DNA from: Alphaproteobacteria bacterium Ga0077535
GTDB taxonomy: Bacteria; Pseudomonadota; Alphaproteobacteria; Caulobacterales; Aquidulcibacteraceae
NCBI GenBank assembly: GCA_001464425.1
Contig: LNEK01000027.1
Location: 1 to 64,000 of the forward strand
Length of the DNA stretch: 64,000 nt
Direction of reading: 5' to 3'
Under the pieces are notes generated by a model that was not told the origin of the DNA, made no database searches, and worked only from the letters and a program-made list of their open reading frames with translations. Positions 36,368-46,311 of the stretch are shown here, piece by piece. A program made the position numbers and the translations under genes. Within the stretch, counting starts at the first letter, position 1, and each line of letters starts with the position of its first letter.

Positions 36368-37888
36368 TCACCGAGATACTGCGCAGGCGCCGGCTCGCAC
36401 TGCCGTAGTCTGGCGCTCCACAATCATGCGGAGCGCGTTGTCGCGGTCCTGCGCCGAGAGTAAGCCGCGCGCGTCCAGCGCTTCGAGCATTTGGCGCGCT
36501 TCGGCATAAAGCGGGCACGATTCCGCTACGCGTCGATTATCCGCGTAGAGATCGCCCAACATCGCCAAACTGATTGCATAGCCGCGCGCGTAGTCCGCCA
36601 CCTCCGGCTCGCGCTGATGCAAAGCGCGACGCGCCGCAATCTGGGTCTGCAGCAGGCGCACGCCCTCCGCGAGTTCGCCTGACATCGCCAACGCCTGCGC
36701 CCGCGCTGTCAGCACATATCTATCGAGCCGTCGCGCCGCCTCATCCGCCGGTTCAAAAGCCAAAATGCCTGGGAGCGGCGCCGCCGCCACATTGAGTTCG
36801 GCCAACGCTTCACGTGGGCGCCCGCGCTGAAGCAGCGTCGTCGCCAGAGCCCAGCGCGCCCGCACCGCATAACGCTGCGCGTTCATGTCGCCGCGATCCG
36901 CCGCGGCGTACGCATCGGCATCGCGCGCTGCTTGCCGATACTCTGTCTCGGCCTCTGCCAAGAGGTCCTGATAATAGAGCGCCTCGGCCACCGCATCGCG
37001 CGCGCGCAAAGCTATCAAAGCCCCATCCCGCGTTTCAGACGCTATCGCCACCGCGCTGCGGCCGGAGGCGATTGCATCCACGTAGCGCCCTTGCCAGTTC
37101 GCGAGCGTCGCATCCTCCAACGCCAGAGCCGCTTCCAGCTCACGCGCATTCGCAAGGGTTGCGCTCCATGCACGCGCCTGCGCCAGCAGCGTTGCCGCCT
37201 GCGTCAAGTCCTGATCAACATTCATCGCGATGCTGGCGCGCGCCATCGCGATGCGCATCCGCAGCGACGTGACTGCGGCGCTGGCTGGCATGCCGGACGC
37301 GAGCGCCTCGGCGCGCTCCAGGCTCGCACGTGCGTGCCCGAATTCGCCCAAATTGGAGCGCTGCAATCCACCTTGCAGCTCGGCCACACGCAACAGCCCC
37401 TCGATCGTTTCCAAGCGCACATCGTTTGGCGCGTTCGGCGCGCGTGAGAGCTCTTCCAAATAGCCCTGTGCTTCGCGCGCTACGTCGCGCCGCATCGCCA
37501 ATGTGCGCGGCGAACGCTCCAAACGGTCGTAGACATCGAACAGCAAGTACCGAGAAAGGCCACGCACTTCGGCGAAGCGTTGCTCTGCGAGCATGCGGGC
37601 GCGGTCCGCTTCGAAATAGAGAAATGTCGTCGCCGCCAACGCTGCCAAAACGGCGACAAGCGCGGCGGCGGCAGCGCCGACCGCCCATCTACGCCGTTCG
37701 ACAAACTTAGATGCGCGATAGAAGCGTTCATGCGTTCGCGCCGCCACAGGGCGGGTCTCCAGCCAAGCGCGAAGATCATCGCCGAGAGCTGCCGCCGATG
37801 GATAACGCGCCTCCGGCTCCGCCGCTGTAGCGCGGGAAATTATGGCGGCCAAATCAGGGTGCGGATCACGCAGGAGCGTTTTCAGCAA
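36368..37888 (-). pseudogene. Ser/Thr protein kinase, C-terminal part after frame break
   Basis: This frame continues the kinase gene to its left-hand end. Before the TTG that opens it, the same frame reads TPADDVFALGV, the kinase subdomain IX (DVFALGVLLKTLL), followed by ARYPSAAALGDDLRAWL. A membrane helix follows (about WAVGAAAAALVAVLAALAA), then about 330 residues of TPR-like helical repeats. That is the layout of PknB-like kinases with TPR sensor domains. The frame is separated from the catalytic half by a shift, and the activation-segment APE region is absent. It could be translated as a remnant from TTG, but no ribosome-binding site is evident. Confidence 0.7.
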
Positions 37889-37907
37889 AACGCCAAGTGC
37901 AAAGACG

Positions 37908-38636
37908 TCATCGGCGGGCGTCGGTATGGCTGAAGGGATGCACCGCGTCGACTTCGCTCTCCCCCATCAAGCGCGCGACGCCAAAGTCGATCACCTTGGC
38001 GTCACCTGCCTCACTCACCAGTACATTCGACGGCTTCAGGTCGGCATGGACGATGAGGTTTTGGTGCGCGTAGCGCACCGCATCCGTGACATCGCGCACC
38101 AACGCTACGATGGCGCGTGCACTTTGATTTGCCGCCCATGCGTCCGCGGGGGCGCCGCGGACATATTCCATCACCAGATACGGCGCGCCCGTCGCAGCTA
38201 CGCCACCATCAAACAGCTTCGCGATGTGGCGGTGGCTGAGCCGCGCTAGCGCTTGCCGCTCGCGATCGAATAAGGCGCGCGCCATCGCCCCCATCTGGCT
38301 CGGCCGCATGAATTTGATCGCCACTTCATGCTCGAAGAGGCCATCGTCGCGTGCGGCGAGGAAGGTCTCGCCCATGCCGCCGCCGCCCAGGCTGCTCACG
38401 ATTGCATAAGGGCCGATGCGCTCCGGCGCAGGCAGCGGCAGAGCAGCCAGTGCACCGCCCGTCGGCATCAGCGCCGCGCCCTGCTTGTCCGCTTCGATGA
38501 GACTTTGAACCTTGGCGCGCAACGCGGGATCGTGTGCCGTCGCGCGCTCCAACCAATCGGCGCGCGTCTGTTCAGGCTCCCCTAGAGCCTGCTCGAAAAC
38601 GTCCAGCGCCTGCTGTGAAAGCTCGCGGCCCGCCAC
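37908..38636 (-). pseudogene. Ser/Thr protein kinase, N-terminal catalytic part before frame break
   Basis: This 242-residue frame holds most of a Hanks-type kinase domain: the Gly loop SSLGGGGMGETFLA, the ATP-anchoring Lys in HEVAIKFMR, the catalytic loop IVHADLKPSNVLVSE and the metal-binding KVIDFGVARL. It ends after FSHTDARR at TGA 37908-37910, just where the activation-segment APE motif should follow. The continuation lies in another frame. A deletion not divisible by three, rather than a single-base slip, fits best because about 10 expected residues are missing in either frame. Confidence 0.75.
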
Positions 38637-38706
38637 CTATCCCTCGCGGCGGCACACTCATCCGCCGATCCGGGAAACGCAACGTCGTCCGCCTGACTTT
38701 GCGGCC

Positions 38707-38745
38707 AAAAAAGAAGCGGCGACGCGAAGTATAGCGCCGCCGCTT
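38707..38745 (-). terminator. Rho-independent terminator of the ferritin-like gene
   Basis: On the minus strand AAGCGGCG (38745-38738) pairs with CGCCGCTT (38721-38714) around a 16-base loop and is followed by C then TTTTTT (38712-38707). It starts 12 bases after the stop of the ferritin-like gene. It is the clearest intrinsic terminator in the window. Confidence 0.8.
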
Positions 38746-38756
38746 CAGGGGAGAGC

Positions 38757-39878
38757 TTATTCGGCAGCCACGCGCGCGGCCGCCAGGTTCTCTTTCGTCG
38801 GCAGCGGCTTTTCGAGTTGCGCCCAATCGATCAGCACATCGCCGGCGAGGTCCTCGTACTTCAGCGCGCCAAGGGCCTCGTACTTTGGCCGCACCTTCTC
38901 CGTCAGCAAGCCGACGCGCTTTAGGTTCGGCATGATGCGCTCGAACAGGAGTTCTCTGAATAGGCCGATCACCATGGAATCCATGATGTGCTTCTTGGCC
39001 GCTTCTTCGTTGAAGCCGTACTCGCGCATCACATCCATGCCGAAGAGGCGGTCGCGCATGATGGCGCAGGCTTGGTAGGCGAACTCGGCGCGATCCTCGA
39101 TTTCGTTTTCCGGCAACGCCTTGATCCAATCTTCGAGATAGTTGACGCCGAACGCGACGTGCCGACCCTCGTCGCGCATGACGAGTTCAACGACCTGCTT
39201 CAGCAATGGATCTTTCGTCGTCCGCACCTGCGTACCGAAAGCGGCAAGCGCCAAGCCTTCGATAATCAGCTGCATGCCGATAAACTTCAGGTCCCAACGT
39301 TCATCAGCGAGCACTTTATCGATCAGCGCTTTCAGGTTCTTGTTGATCGGATAGATGCGGCCGCAGCGGCGGCGCAGATATTGGTTGAACACCTCGACGT
39401 GCCGCGCTTCGTCAAACGTCTGCGACGCCGCATAAAGCTTGGCGTCAGCCGTTGGCGCGCACGACACCAGTTGCGACGCCACAAGCAGCGCGCCCTGCTC
39501 GCCGTGAAGGAATTGGCTCATCGTCTGCGCGTGGCCTTTCCACGCGAACGCCACTTTCTCTTCGCGGCTCAAAGCTTCGTATTCGGGATAGCCGTTGAGC
39601 GCCGAGAGCGATTCTTCGGTCGGAAAATCGCTCATGTCGCACGGCGCGTCCCAATCAACGTCGGCGGTCGGATTCCAATTGTAGGCTTTGCCGAGTTCGT
39701 AGAGCCGGCGAATTTTGGCGTTGGCGCTGTCGTAGTCCCAGTTGAACGAACCAGTGAGCGGGGTGTGGAAGATCTCGCGGATCGTCTCCACATCCTGCAT
39801 GGTCAGCTTTTCGGACAGATCGACATCTTCAAACGTACGCACCTCTTGCGGGGGCTGGTCGACGATCGTGACGCGCAT
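38757..39878 (-). CDS. Ferritin-like (R2-type) diiron protein
   Basis: A 373-residue helical protein with two diiron half-sites: a first Glu in FLHGEQGALLVAS with FDEARHVEVF, and a second Glu in LIIEGLALAAFG with VMRDEGRHVAFG. These Glu...Glu-x-x-His pairs are the ribonucleotide reductase R2/ferritin-like arrangement. It is probably an oxidase or oxygenase; the substrate is unknown and no reductase gene is adjacent. The ATG at 39878 follows AGGGAGG, which excludes the 23-residue upstream extension. It is monocistronic, with its own terminator. Confidence 0.88.
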   Translation of the reverse strand: MRVTIVDQPPQEVRTFEDVDLSEKLTMQDVETIREIFHTPLTGSFNWDYDSANAKIRRLYELGKAYNWNPTADVDWDAPCDMSDFPTEESLSALNGYPEYEALSREEKVAFAWKGHAQTMSQFLHGEQGALLVASQLVSCAPTADAKLYAASQTFDEARHVEVFNQYLRRRCGRIYPINKNLKALIDKVLADERWDLKFIGMQLIIEGLALAAFGTQVRTTKDPLLKQVVELVMRDEGRHVAFGVNYLEDWIKALPENEIEDRAEFAYQACAIMRDRLFGMDVMREYGFNEEAAKKHIMDSMVIGLFRELLFERIMPNLKRVGLLTEKVRPKYEALGALKYEDLAGDVLIDWAQLEKPLPTKENLAAARVAAE

Positions 39879-40001
39879 TGATGGTCCTCCCTGGAAAATG
39901 ACGCAGGCGTCAACTTCAAGGGAGCGGCCGGACGACGAATGGCGCATTGATCTCGATCAACTGGCTGGGCAGGCGCAGCCAAATTTAGGAGAATACCGCC
40001 T

Positions 40002-40904
40002 ATGCGATCCTTGTTCGGTCTGATTAGCGCCCTTGTGCTCTCCGCCTGCGTTGCCGGCGCGGCAGAAAACGAAGAGGAGCGCTTCCCGACCTCTGGTTCC
40101 TATCCGCCGGGGACGATGGAGCGGATCACGTTCACCGCCCCGGTCGCCGATCAGTGGCGAATTTCAGCGCTGCGCACGCCGGAGCGTCCGGACGCGACCT
40201 GGAAGGTCGTCATCATAACCGGCACCCCCTCCTGGAGCGAATATTGGGCGCCCACGATTGCAGGCCTGCCCTCCACTCGCGAACTCATCGTCGCCGACAG
40301 GCCTGGTTTTGCTGAGTCCGAGCCGGAAGGGCCCGTCCGCGACCTTCAGCTTCAAGCCGAGGCGCTCTCACCCATGCTGGAGGCGCGAGAAGGGCAGCGT
40401 GTGCTGCTGATCGGGCAAAGCTTCGGCGCTCCGGTCGCGACTTTGATGGCCGAGCGCTACCCGGACCGGGTCGATGCGGTGGTGCTGGTCTCAGCCTATT
40501 TCGGCGATCGCGGCCCAACGGCGCGGCGTATGTTCGGCGCCGGGCGCCTGGTCCACGGTCTGCTGCCGCGGGACTTCCGCAATTCTATCAGCGAGATGGT
40601 CGCCCAGACCGACCAGCTGCCGGCCGTCTGGACGGCGCTGCGGGGCCTCGACCAGCCCGTCATTTTCGTACACGGCGACGCCGATACCTTCGTCCCCCTG
40701 GAGGCCGATCAGCGTATCGCCAGTGAATACGGCCACACCCTGATCAGTGTCCCGGGCGGGGACCACTTCCTGAACGCCTGCTGCGTTCCCGAGCTTCTGG
40801 CCGCCGTGGAGCAGGCGATCTCCGAGGCCGAGGGACGCGAGAGCGCAAATCCGCCCCCTTCGGTTGCCGATCCCGACCCCACGGGCGGCCCCGCCTTGCG
40901 GTGA
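40002..40904 (+). CDS. Lipoprotein alpha/beta hydrolase
   Basis: A 300-residue alpha/beta hydrolase. The signal peptide ends in lipobox LVLSAC (Cys near 16), so the protein is likely membrane-anchored in the periplasm. The nucleophile elbow is LLIGQSFGAPVATL (Ser), the acid is in IFVHGDADTFVPL and the His in SVPGGDHFLN. Esterase-like activity is expected with an unknown substrate. The ribosome-binding site AGGAG lies upstream of ATG 40002. The C-terminal tail is Pro-rich. Confidence 0.88.
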   Translation: MRSLFGLISALVLSACVAGAAENEEERFPTSGSYPPGTMERITFTAPVADQWRISALRTPERPDATWKVVIITGTPSWSEYWAPTIAGLPSTRELIVADRPGFAESEPEGPVRDLQLQAEALSPMLEAREGQRVLLIGQSFGAPVATLMAERYPDRVDAVVLVSAYFGDRGPTARRMFGAGRLVHGLLPRDFRNSISEMVAQTDQLPAVWTALRGLDQPVIFVHGDADTFVPLEADQRIASEYGHTLISVPGGDHFLNACCVPELLAAVEQAISEAEGRESANPPPSVADPDPTGGPALR

Positions 40905-40924
40905 GCCAAGCCTTCAGCTAGAAG

Positions 40925-40946
40925 CCCCGCTTCCAATTTCCCGGAC
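40925..40946 (+). promoter_or_regulatory. Leader motif upstream of rplY, shared with rpmJ
   Basis: CCCCGCTTCCAATT at 40925-40938 followed by CCCGGAC at 40940-40946 recurs almost exactly upstream of rpmJ (57577-57600). It lies 26 bases before the rplY ATG. The role (promoter element, transcript leader or protein-binding site) is unknown. Confidence 0.5.
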
Positions 40947-40971
40947 GACCAGAGAATTAAAGGCTCCCGCC

Positions 40972-41601
40972 ATGGCCGGCATCGTATTGAACGTCGAAAA
41001 GCGCGAAAAAACCGGTACGGGCGGCGCCCGCGCCACGCGCAAGTCCGGCCTGATCCCAGGCGTCCTTTATGGCGGCCCGCGCGGCTCGATCCCGATCGAA
41101 GTCAACGCCAAGGACGTCATCATGGCGATCCGCTCCGGCAAGTTTCTCTCGCACATGGTTGAACTCAACCACCAAGGCGAGAAGCAGCCGGTGATCCCGC
41201 GCGCGATCCAGTTTCACCCGGTGACGGATGAAGTGGTTCACCTCGATCTTTATCGCGTCGAAGAAAATTCCGAGATCGACATCGATGTTGTCGTTCACTT
41301 CAAGAACCAGGAAGCCTCGCCGGGCCTGAAGCGCGGCGGCGCCCTCAACGTCGTGCGCCACACGATCAAACTACGCTGCAAAGCCAACAAGATTCCGGAA
41401 GAGATCGTCGTCGATCTCACCGGCAAGGAAATCGGCGAGTCGATCCACATTTCGTCCATCGAAATTCCGAATGGCGCGCGTCCCGTGATCCGCGACCGTG
41501 ACTTCACCGTCGCCACCATTGTCGGCCGCAAGGTTGAAGCCGAAGAAACCGCAACGCCGGCTGAAGGCGCTGCTGCTGAAGGCGAGAAGAAGGAAGGCTG
41601 A
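40972..41601 (+). CDS. rplY: 50S ribosomal protein bL25 (CTC form)
   Basis: A 209-residue bL25 with the 5S rRNA-binding domain (EKTGTGGARATRKSGLIPGV, PIEVNAKDV, the HLDLYRVEEN loop) plus the C-terminal TL5/CTC beta domain and an acidic, Ala/Glu-rich tail. The start at ATG 40972 gives the conserved MAGIVLNVEKREKTG opening. It is followed by pth after 44 bases, a common pairing. Confidence 0.95.
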   Translation: MAGIVLNVEKREKTGTGGARATRKSGLIPGVLYGGPRGSIPIEVNAKDVIMAIRSGKFLSHMVELNHQGEKQPVIPRAIQFHPVTDEVVHLDLYRVEENSEIDIDVVVHFKNQEASPGLKRGGALNVVRHTIKLRCKANKIPEEIVVDLTGKEIGESIHISSIEIPNGARPVIRDRDFTVATIVGRKVEAEETATPAEGAAAEGEKKEG

Positions 41602-41645
41602 TCCGCCTTCCCTCTCCCGCGAACGGGAAGAGTTAGAAGGCGTAC

Positions 41646-42251
41646 ATGCTGCTCCTCGTCGGCCTCGGAAATCCGGGCGCGAAATACGCAGGCAACCGGC
41701 ACAATATCGGCTTCATGGCCGTGGATGCGATCGCGCGCGCGCATGGCTTCGGTCCGTGGAAGAAGAAATTTCATGGCGAGCTAGCCGAAGGCCACATCGA
41801 TGGCGTGCGCACGCTGCTGCTGAAGCCGCAAACCTACATGAACGAAAGCGGCCGCGCCGTTGGTGAAGCAGCTAGCTTTCACAAGCTCTCGCCCACGGAC
41901 GTTGTCGCCTTCTATGATGAAATCGATCTCGCGCCCGGCCGTTTCCGTATGAAAACCGGCGGCGGCGCGGCTGGCCATAACGGCATCCGTTCGATCATCG
42001 CTTCATCGGTTGGCGAAGGTTTCCGCCGCGCGCGTCTTGGCGTCGGCCATCCGGGACAAAAAGAACTCGTGCACCACTACGTGCTGAGCGATTTTTATAA
42101 GGTCGAGCACGACTGGGTGAATGCCCTGCTCGACGCCTGCGCGCGTGTTGCGCCGCTGCTGGCGAAAGGCGAAGACGAAAAGTATCAAGGCGAAGTGATG
42201 CGCCTCGCGCCCGCGGCGAAAGCCGATCCGCGCAAACCAATTGACGAGTAG
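41646..42251 (+). CDS. pth: Peptidyl-tRNA hydrolase
   Basis: Pth frees tRNA from peptidyl-tRNA dropped by ribosomes. The 201-residue protein opens [20 protein letters not shown] with the catalytic His, continues [18 protein letters not shown], has the catalytic Asp region [13 protein letters not shown], and has [13 protein letters not shown]. It is one gene in the rplY-pth-ychF translation cluster. Confidence 0.97.
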   Translation: MLLLVGLGNPGAKYAGNRHNIGFMAVDAIARAHGFGPWKKKFHGELAEGHIDGVRTLLLKPQTYMNESGRAVGEAASFHKLSPTDVVAFYDEIDLAPGRFRMKTGGGAAGHNGIRSIIASSVGEGFRRARLGVGHPGQKELVHHYVLSDFYKVEHDWVNALLDACARVAPLLAKGEDEKYQGEVMRLAPAAKADPRKPIDE

Positions 42252-42260
42252 GACCAAGAA

Positions 42261-43358
42261 ATGGGTTTCAAATGCGGCATCGTGGGCTTGCCCAACGTCG
42301 GCAAGTCGACGCTCTTCAACGCGCTGACGAAAACCGCCGCAGCGCAAGCGGCGAACTATCCGTTCTGCACGATTGAACCCAATGTCGGCGAAGTGGCGAT
42401 GCCGGAGCCGCGGCTGAACCAACTGGCCGCCATCGCAGGGTCGAAAGAGATCATCCCGACGCGGATGAATTTCGTCGATATCGCCGGCCTCGTGCGCGGC
42501 GCTTCAAAAGGCGAAGGCTTGGGCAACCAATTCCTCGCCACTATCCGCGAGTGCGACGCCATCGCCTACGTGCTGCGTTGTTTCGAGAATGACGACATCA
42601 CCCATGTCGAAGGCCGCATCGATCCGATCGCTGACCTTGAGACGGTCGAAACTGAACTTATGCTGGCCGATCTCGAAAGCCTCGAAAAGCGCGTCAGCAA
42701 CCTCGAAAAGAAGGCCAAGGGCGGCGACAAGGACGCAAAGCTCACGCTTGATCTCGTCTTGCGCGCCAAAGCGCTGTTGGAAGACGGCAAACCTGCGCGC
42801 CACACCAAGCGCGCGGCCGAAGAAGAAAAAGCCTTCGAGATGCTGCAGCTCTTGACTGCGCTGCCGGTGCTCTATGTCTGCAACGTCAATGAAACAGATG
42901 CTGCAGGCGGCAACGCGCATACTGCACGCGTGCAGGAACGCGCCAAGCAAGAGAGCGCCGCGTGCGTGATCATCTGCGCGCAGATCGAAGCCGAGATCGC
43001 CGCCCTCTCCGATGAAGAGCAGGTTGAGTTTCTGGAAACTGTCGGCCTGCAAGAGCCCGGCCTAAACAAGCTCATCCACGCCGGCTACAATCTCCTTGGT
43101 CTGCAGACGTACTTCACCGTCGGCCCCAAGGAAGCACGCGCCTGGACGATCCAAAAGGGCTGGACAGCGCCGCAGGCCGCCGGCGTCATTCACGGTGATT
43201 TCGAGAAGGGCTTCATCCGCGCCGAGACGATCGCCTATGACGACTACATCACCTTCAAGGGTGAGCAAGGCGCCAAGGAAGCCGGCAAGATGCGCCTCGA
43301 GGGCAAGGAATACGTCGTCAAAGAGGGCGATGTGATGCACTTCCGGTTCAATGCCTGA
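42261..43358 (+). CDS. ychF: Redox-regulated ATPase YchF (Obg family)
   Basis: A 365-residue P-loop NTPase: Walker [15 protein letters not shown] at the N-terminus, [14 protein letters not shown] switch region, [19 protein letters not shown] (G3), the NVNE variant in place of NKxD that confers ATP preference, and a C-terminal TGS domain with [14 protein letters not shown]. YchF binds ribosomes and responds to oxidative stress in E. coli. It overlaps the next gene by 8 bases. Confidence 0.96.
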   Translation: MGFKCGIVGLPNVGKSTLFNALTKTAAAQAANYPFCTIEPNVGEVAMPEPRLNQLAAIAGSKEIIPTRMNFVDIAGLVRGASKGEGLGNQFLATIRECDAIAYVLRCFENDDITHVEGRIDPIADLETVETELMLADLESLEKRVSNLEKKAKGGDKDAKLTLDLVLRAKALLEDGKPARHTKRAAEEEKAFEMLQLLTALPVLYVCNVNETDAAGGNAHTARVQERAKQESAACVIICAQIEAEIAALSDEEQVEFLETVGLQEPGLNKLIHAGYNLLGLQTYFTVGPKEARAWTIQKGWTAPQAAGVIHGDFEKGFIRAETIAYDDYITFKGEQGAKEAGKMRLEGKEYVVKEGDVMHFRFNA

Positions 43359-44583
43359 GGCCCCGAGCGCTGCTCCACGCACGCTCTCGACGTTTGAACT
43401 CGTCGCCATGGTGGCGGCGCTTTCGGCGCTGAACGCGCTCGCCATCGACATCATGCTGCCGGCGCTGCCGGACATCAGCCGCGAATTCGCGCTCGCCAAC
43501 GACAATGACCGACAATTGGTCGTGGTCGCCTATGTTGCGTTGTTCGGCGTTTCGCAGCTGGTGTACGGCCCGCTCGCAGATTCTTTCGGCCGCCGGAGCG
43601 TCCTGATCTATGCGCTTGGCATCTACATCGCAGGCACGGTGCTGTGCGTGCTGGCGCCGAGCTTCGAGCTCTTCCTTGCGGCGCGGGCGATGCAAGGCGT
43701 CGGCGCCGCCGCAACGCGCGTGATCGCGACGGCCGTCGTGCGTGATCTCACCGAAGGCAGACGCATGGCGCAAGTCATGTCGATGGCGATGACGGTGTTC
43801 ATGATCGTGCCGATTATCGCGCCGGGCATCGGCCAGCTCATCCTCTTCGTCGCGCCATGGCGTTGGATTTTTGGCGCGTTGCTGATCTACGCGCTGATTA
43901 TTCTGGCCTGGGCGATGTTGCGTTTGCCGGAAACGCTGAAGCCCGAATATCGCGCGCAGTTCAATCCAAGCGCCATTCTTACGAACTACCGCGCCGTGTT
44001 CCGCGAGCGCCAGACCATCGGCTACATGATCGCCACCACTTTCGTGACCGGGTGCCTCTTCGGCTACATCACCTCGTCGGAGCAAATCTTCGTCGACGTC
44101 TACAATCTCGGCCCCGCCTTCCCGATCGCGTTCGGGGCTGTGGCGATCGCGATTTCGGGCGGTACGTTCATGAATTCGCGGCTCGTCGTACGCCAAGGCA
44201 TGCGCCGGCTCTCGCACACGATGATCATCGCGTTCACAGTGACGGCAGCTTTGCTGGCGGGGCTCGCAGCCATCGGCGCCGCCGGCTTTTGGACATTCAC
44301 GATCCTCATTGCAGCGGCGTTCGCAATGTTTGGACTGATCGCGAGCAACTTCAACGCACTGGCTATGGAGCCTGTTGGGCGCATAGCCGGCTCAGCCTCG
44401 GCGCTTTATGGCGGCATTACAGCCACGGGCGGTGCAATCATTGGCGGCCTTATCGCACGCGGTTTTGACGGCACGCCGGCGCCGTTTGTGACCGGGCTTG
44501 CGCTCTGCGGCCTTGCAACCTTGCTTACGGTTCTATGGACCGAGCGCGGACGCCTGTTTGGCGATACGCTGCGCCTTCCCTAA
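43351..44583 (+). CDS. Bcr/CflA-type multidrug efflux MFS transporter
   Basis: A 410-residue, 12-helix major facilitator with Bcr/CflA traits: [15 protein letters not shown] in helix 1, the motif A loop [17 protein letters not shown], and [19 protein letters not shown] (helix 4). It likely exports drugs using the proton gradient; the substrate is not predictable. Its start lies within the ychF end, and its stop shares CTAA with the convergent protease gene. Confidence 0.9.
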   Translation: MPEAPSAAPRTLSTFELVAMVAALSALNALAIDIMLPALPDISREFALANDNDRQLVVVAYVALFGVSQLVYGPLADSFGRRSVLIYALGIYIAGTVLCVLAPSFELFLAARAMQGVGAAATRVIATAVVRDLTEGRRMAQVMSMAMTVFMIVPIIAPGIGQLILFVAPWRWIFGALLIYALIILAWAMLRLPETLKPEYRAQFNPSAILTNYRAVFRERQTIGYMIATTFVTGCLFGYITSSEQIFVDVYNLGPAFPIAFGAVAIAISGGTFMNSRLVVRQGMRRLSHTMIIAFTVTAALLAGLAAIGAAGFWTFTILIAAAFAMFGLIASNFNALAMEPVGRIAGSASALYGGITATGGAIIGGLIARGFDGTPAPFVTGLALCGLATLLTVLWTERGRLFGDTLRLP

Positions 44584-45545
44584 TTCTGCAGTCGCGTTCC
44601 GAAGCGCAAATCATCGCGCGTTCGCAAATGTACAGTGGCGCGCTCATAGTCGATCGCCAAGCCGCGCGCCTGCGACAGCACATCCATGCCCACCAATAGG
44701 GTAGGCTCGGCCTGCAAGCCCCAGAGATTGAAGATGTGAAAATCGCCGACGTACGCGGTGATGTTGCGCACCTCAACCTCGCCAATACTCAGGCGCTGGA
44801 TAAACATCGCCCGATTGAGGATCACCTGATCGCCCGCCGTGTACGCGATGGTATAATCAAGCCGGGCGCCGTTGCGCACGCGCGCGTTGAGCGCATCGCG
44901 TAGGGCGTTGTTGGCGAGCGAGGTGTCGGAGCCTGTATCGATCAGCAGATTGACGCGCACGCCATTGATAGCGCCGCGCACGACAACCAGATGTCCGAAG
45001 CGGAGTTCTCCGCGAACCGTCGCCCAGCCGCGCAAGCGCCGCGCCTCGCGCGACGGCATGATCTCGATACAATTGCGCTCGAAATCCATCCGTAAGCGCC
45101 GCCCGCGCATGCCATCGACCCCGAGCAAGCCGTGCTCGCCCGCAAGCACCGCTCCATCCAACATCGGCAGCGCCGTGCCGTTCAGGGCCAATTGCCCATA
45201 GTGCAAAGACGCGACCTCCACCAAAGGCGCGGGCGAGACACCGTGCACCGAATGCACGTCGCCGCTGCCAGTTGTCGCCAGCCCAAGCCGCTCGACGAGG
45301 GCTTGCGACAAAACCGAACGATTGGCGCCGGTATCGACAATGAACCGAAACGGTCCCTGCCCGTTCACGCTGATTGGCGCTACAACGCGGCCCAGCCGAT
45401 CTGACCGTGTTGGACCGAGCGCGAAATCTTCAGGCGTCGCGGTTTGGTAGGCGGCCAAGTCTGGCGCATCGACACATTCGGCTGCCGCACCGCCAGCAAA
45501 CGCCGCCGCGGCAACGAACAGCGCGAAGAAACGGCCGAACCCCAT
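44580..45545 (-). CDS. Secreted aspartic protease with two retropepsin-like halves
   Basis: About 321 residues with an N-terminal signal sequence (FFALFVAAAAFAGGAAA). Two Asp-Thr-Gly active-site motifs are present, FRFIVDTGANRSVLS and VNLLIDTGSDTSLA. Each starts its own retropepsin-like half (Asp_protease_2 pattern) and is followed by a hydrophobic-Gly strand (HGLLGVDGM; TLLVGMDVLS). The two could form an intramolecular active site like eukaryotic pepsin. The target is unknown. ATG 45545 is chosen over the upstream frame because it yields a compact signal peptide. Confidence 0.85.
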   Translation of the reverse strand: MGFGRFFALFVAAAAFAGGAAAECVDAPDLAAYQTATPEDFALGPTRSDRLGRVVAPISVNGQGPFRFIVDTGANRSVLSQALVERLGLATTGSGDVHSVHGVSPAPLVEVASLHYGQLALNGTALPMLDGAVLAGEHGLLGVDGMRGRRLRMDFERNCIEIMPSREARRLRGWATVRGELRFGHLVVVRGAINGVRVNLLIDTGSDTSLANNALRDALNARVRNGARLDYTIAYTAGDQVILNRAMFIQRLSIGEVEVRNITAYVGDFHIFNLWGLQAEPTLLVGMDVLSQARGLAIDYERATVHLRTRDDLRFGTRLQN

Positions 45546-45647
45546 GATGCGGAACCATGGTCCTCTTGCAGCGGCAGCGCCAGCCAGCATCGTCTCAACT
45601 TCTTGCGAGCGCTCGACGGGCGCACCAGCGCATGCGACGGATGCCCC

Positions 45648-46310
45648 ATGATCGAACGCCTCACGCTCGAAAGCCGTATTGACGGTTTCGCACTCTCCGC
45701 GCTCAAAGCGACGCCCGCCTCAGCGCCGCTTGGCGGGGTCGTCGTCATTCAAGAAATTTTCGGCCTCAGCGATCACATCGCCAGCATGTGTAGCGTGTTC
45801 GCAGATGCGGGATATGTTGCTATTGCGCCGAGCCTGTTCGATCGCGTGGAGCCGGACTTTCAAGCCGGCCACGATCCGGACGGCGTAAAGAAGGGCATCG
45901 GCGCGGTTACAGCATCGCCTTGGTCGCAAGTGATGTCCGATGTGCAAGCCGCCATCGATGCGCTGCCGCAACCGGTTTACGTCGTCGGCTTCTGCTATGG
46001 CGGCGCGGCCGCCTGGATGGCCGCCGCGCACTGCACGGGCGTGAAGGCGGTCTCCTGCTTCTATGGCCGCCTGATTGCAGATCTTCGGGACGCAACGCCT
46101 AAAGTCCCTGTCATGCTGCACTACGGCGCGCACGACACATCGATCCCGCCGGCAAACTACGAACGTGTGCAGCACGCGTCACCCACTTCGCCGCTGTTCA
46201 TCTACGACGCAGGTCACGGCTTCTGCCGCGAAGGCAGCCCAGATTATCACGCGCCTTCGCGCGATCTGGCGCTCGCCCGCACGCTCGACTGGTTTGCCCG
46301 CTGGCGCTGA
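45648..46310 (+). CDS. Dienelactone hydrolase family protein
   Basis: A 220-residue alpha/beta hydrolase with a Cys nucleophile: VVVIQEIFGLSDHIASM, the elbow YVVGFCYGGAAAWMA (Cys), Asp in LHYGAHDTSIP and His in IYDAGHGFCREGS. Members open dienelactones in aromatic degradation, but many act on other esters; no ring-cleavage genes are near. ATG 45648 gives the standard length. One base separates its stop from the next start. Confidence 0.9.
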   Translation: MIERLTLESRIDGFALSALKATPASAPLGGVVVIQEIFGLSDHIASMCSVFADAGYVAIAPSLFDRVEPDFQAGHDPDGVKKGIGAVTASPWSQVMSDVQAAIDALPQPVYVVGFCYGGAAAWMAAAHCTGVKAVSCFYGRLIADLRDATPKVPVMLHYGAHDTSIPPANYERVQHASPTSPLFIYDAGHGFCREGSPDYHAPSRDLALARTLDWFARWR

Positions 46311-46311
46311 G

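Noticed and set aside
38988-39881. Plus-strand frame of 297 codons opposite the ferritin-like gene
   Set aside because: The minus-strand product has diiron motifs, a ribosome-binding site and a terminator; the plus frame has none of these.
41602-41645. Terminator between rplY and pth
   Set aside because: TCCCG-CGAA-CGGGA gives only a 5-bp stem and no T-run; it is more likely spacer within an operon.
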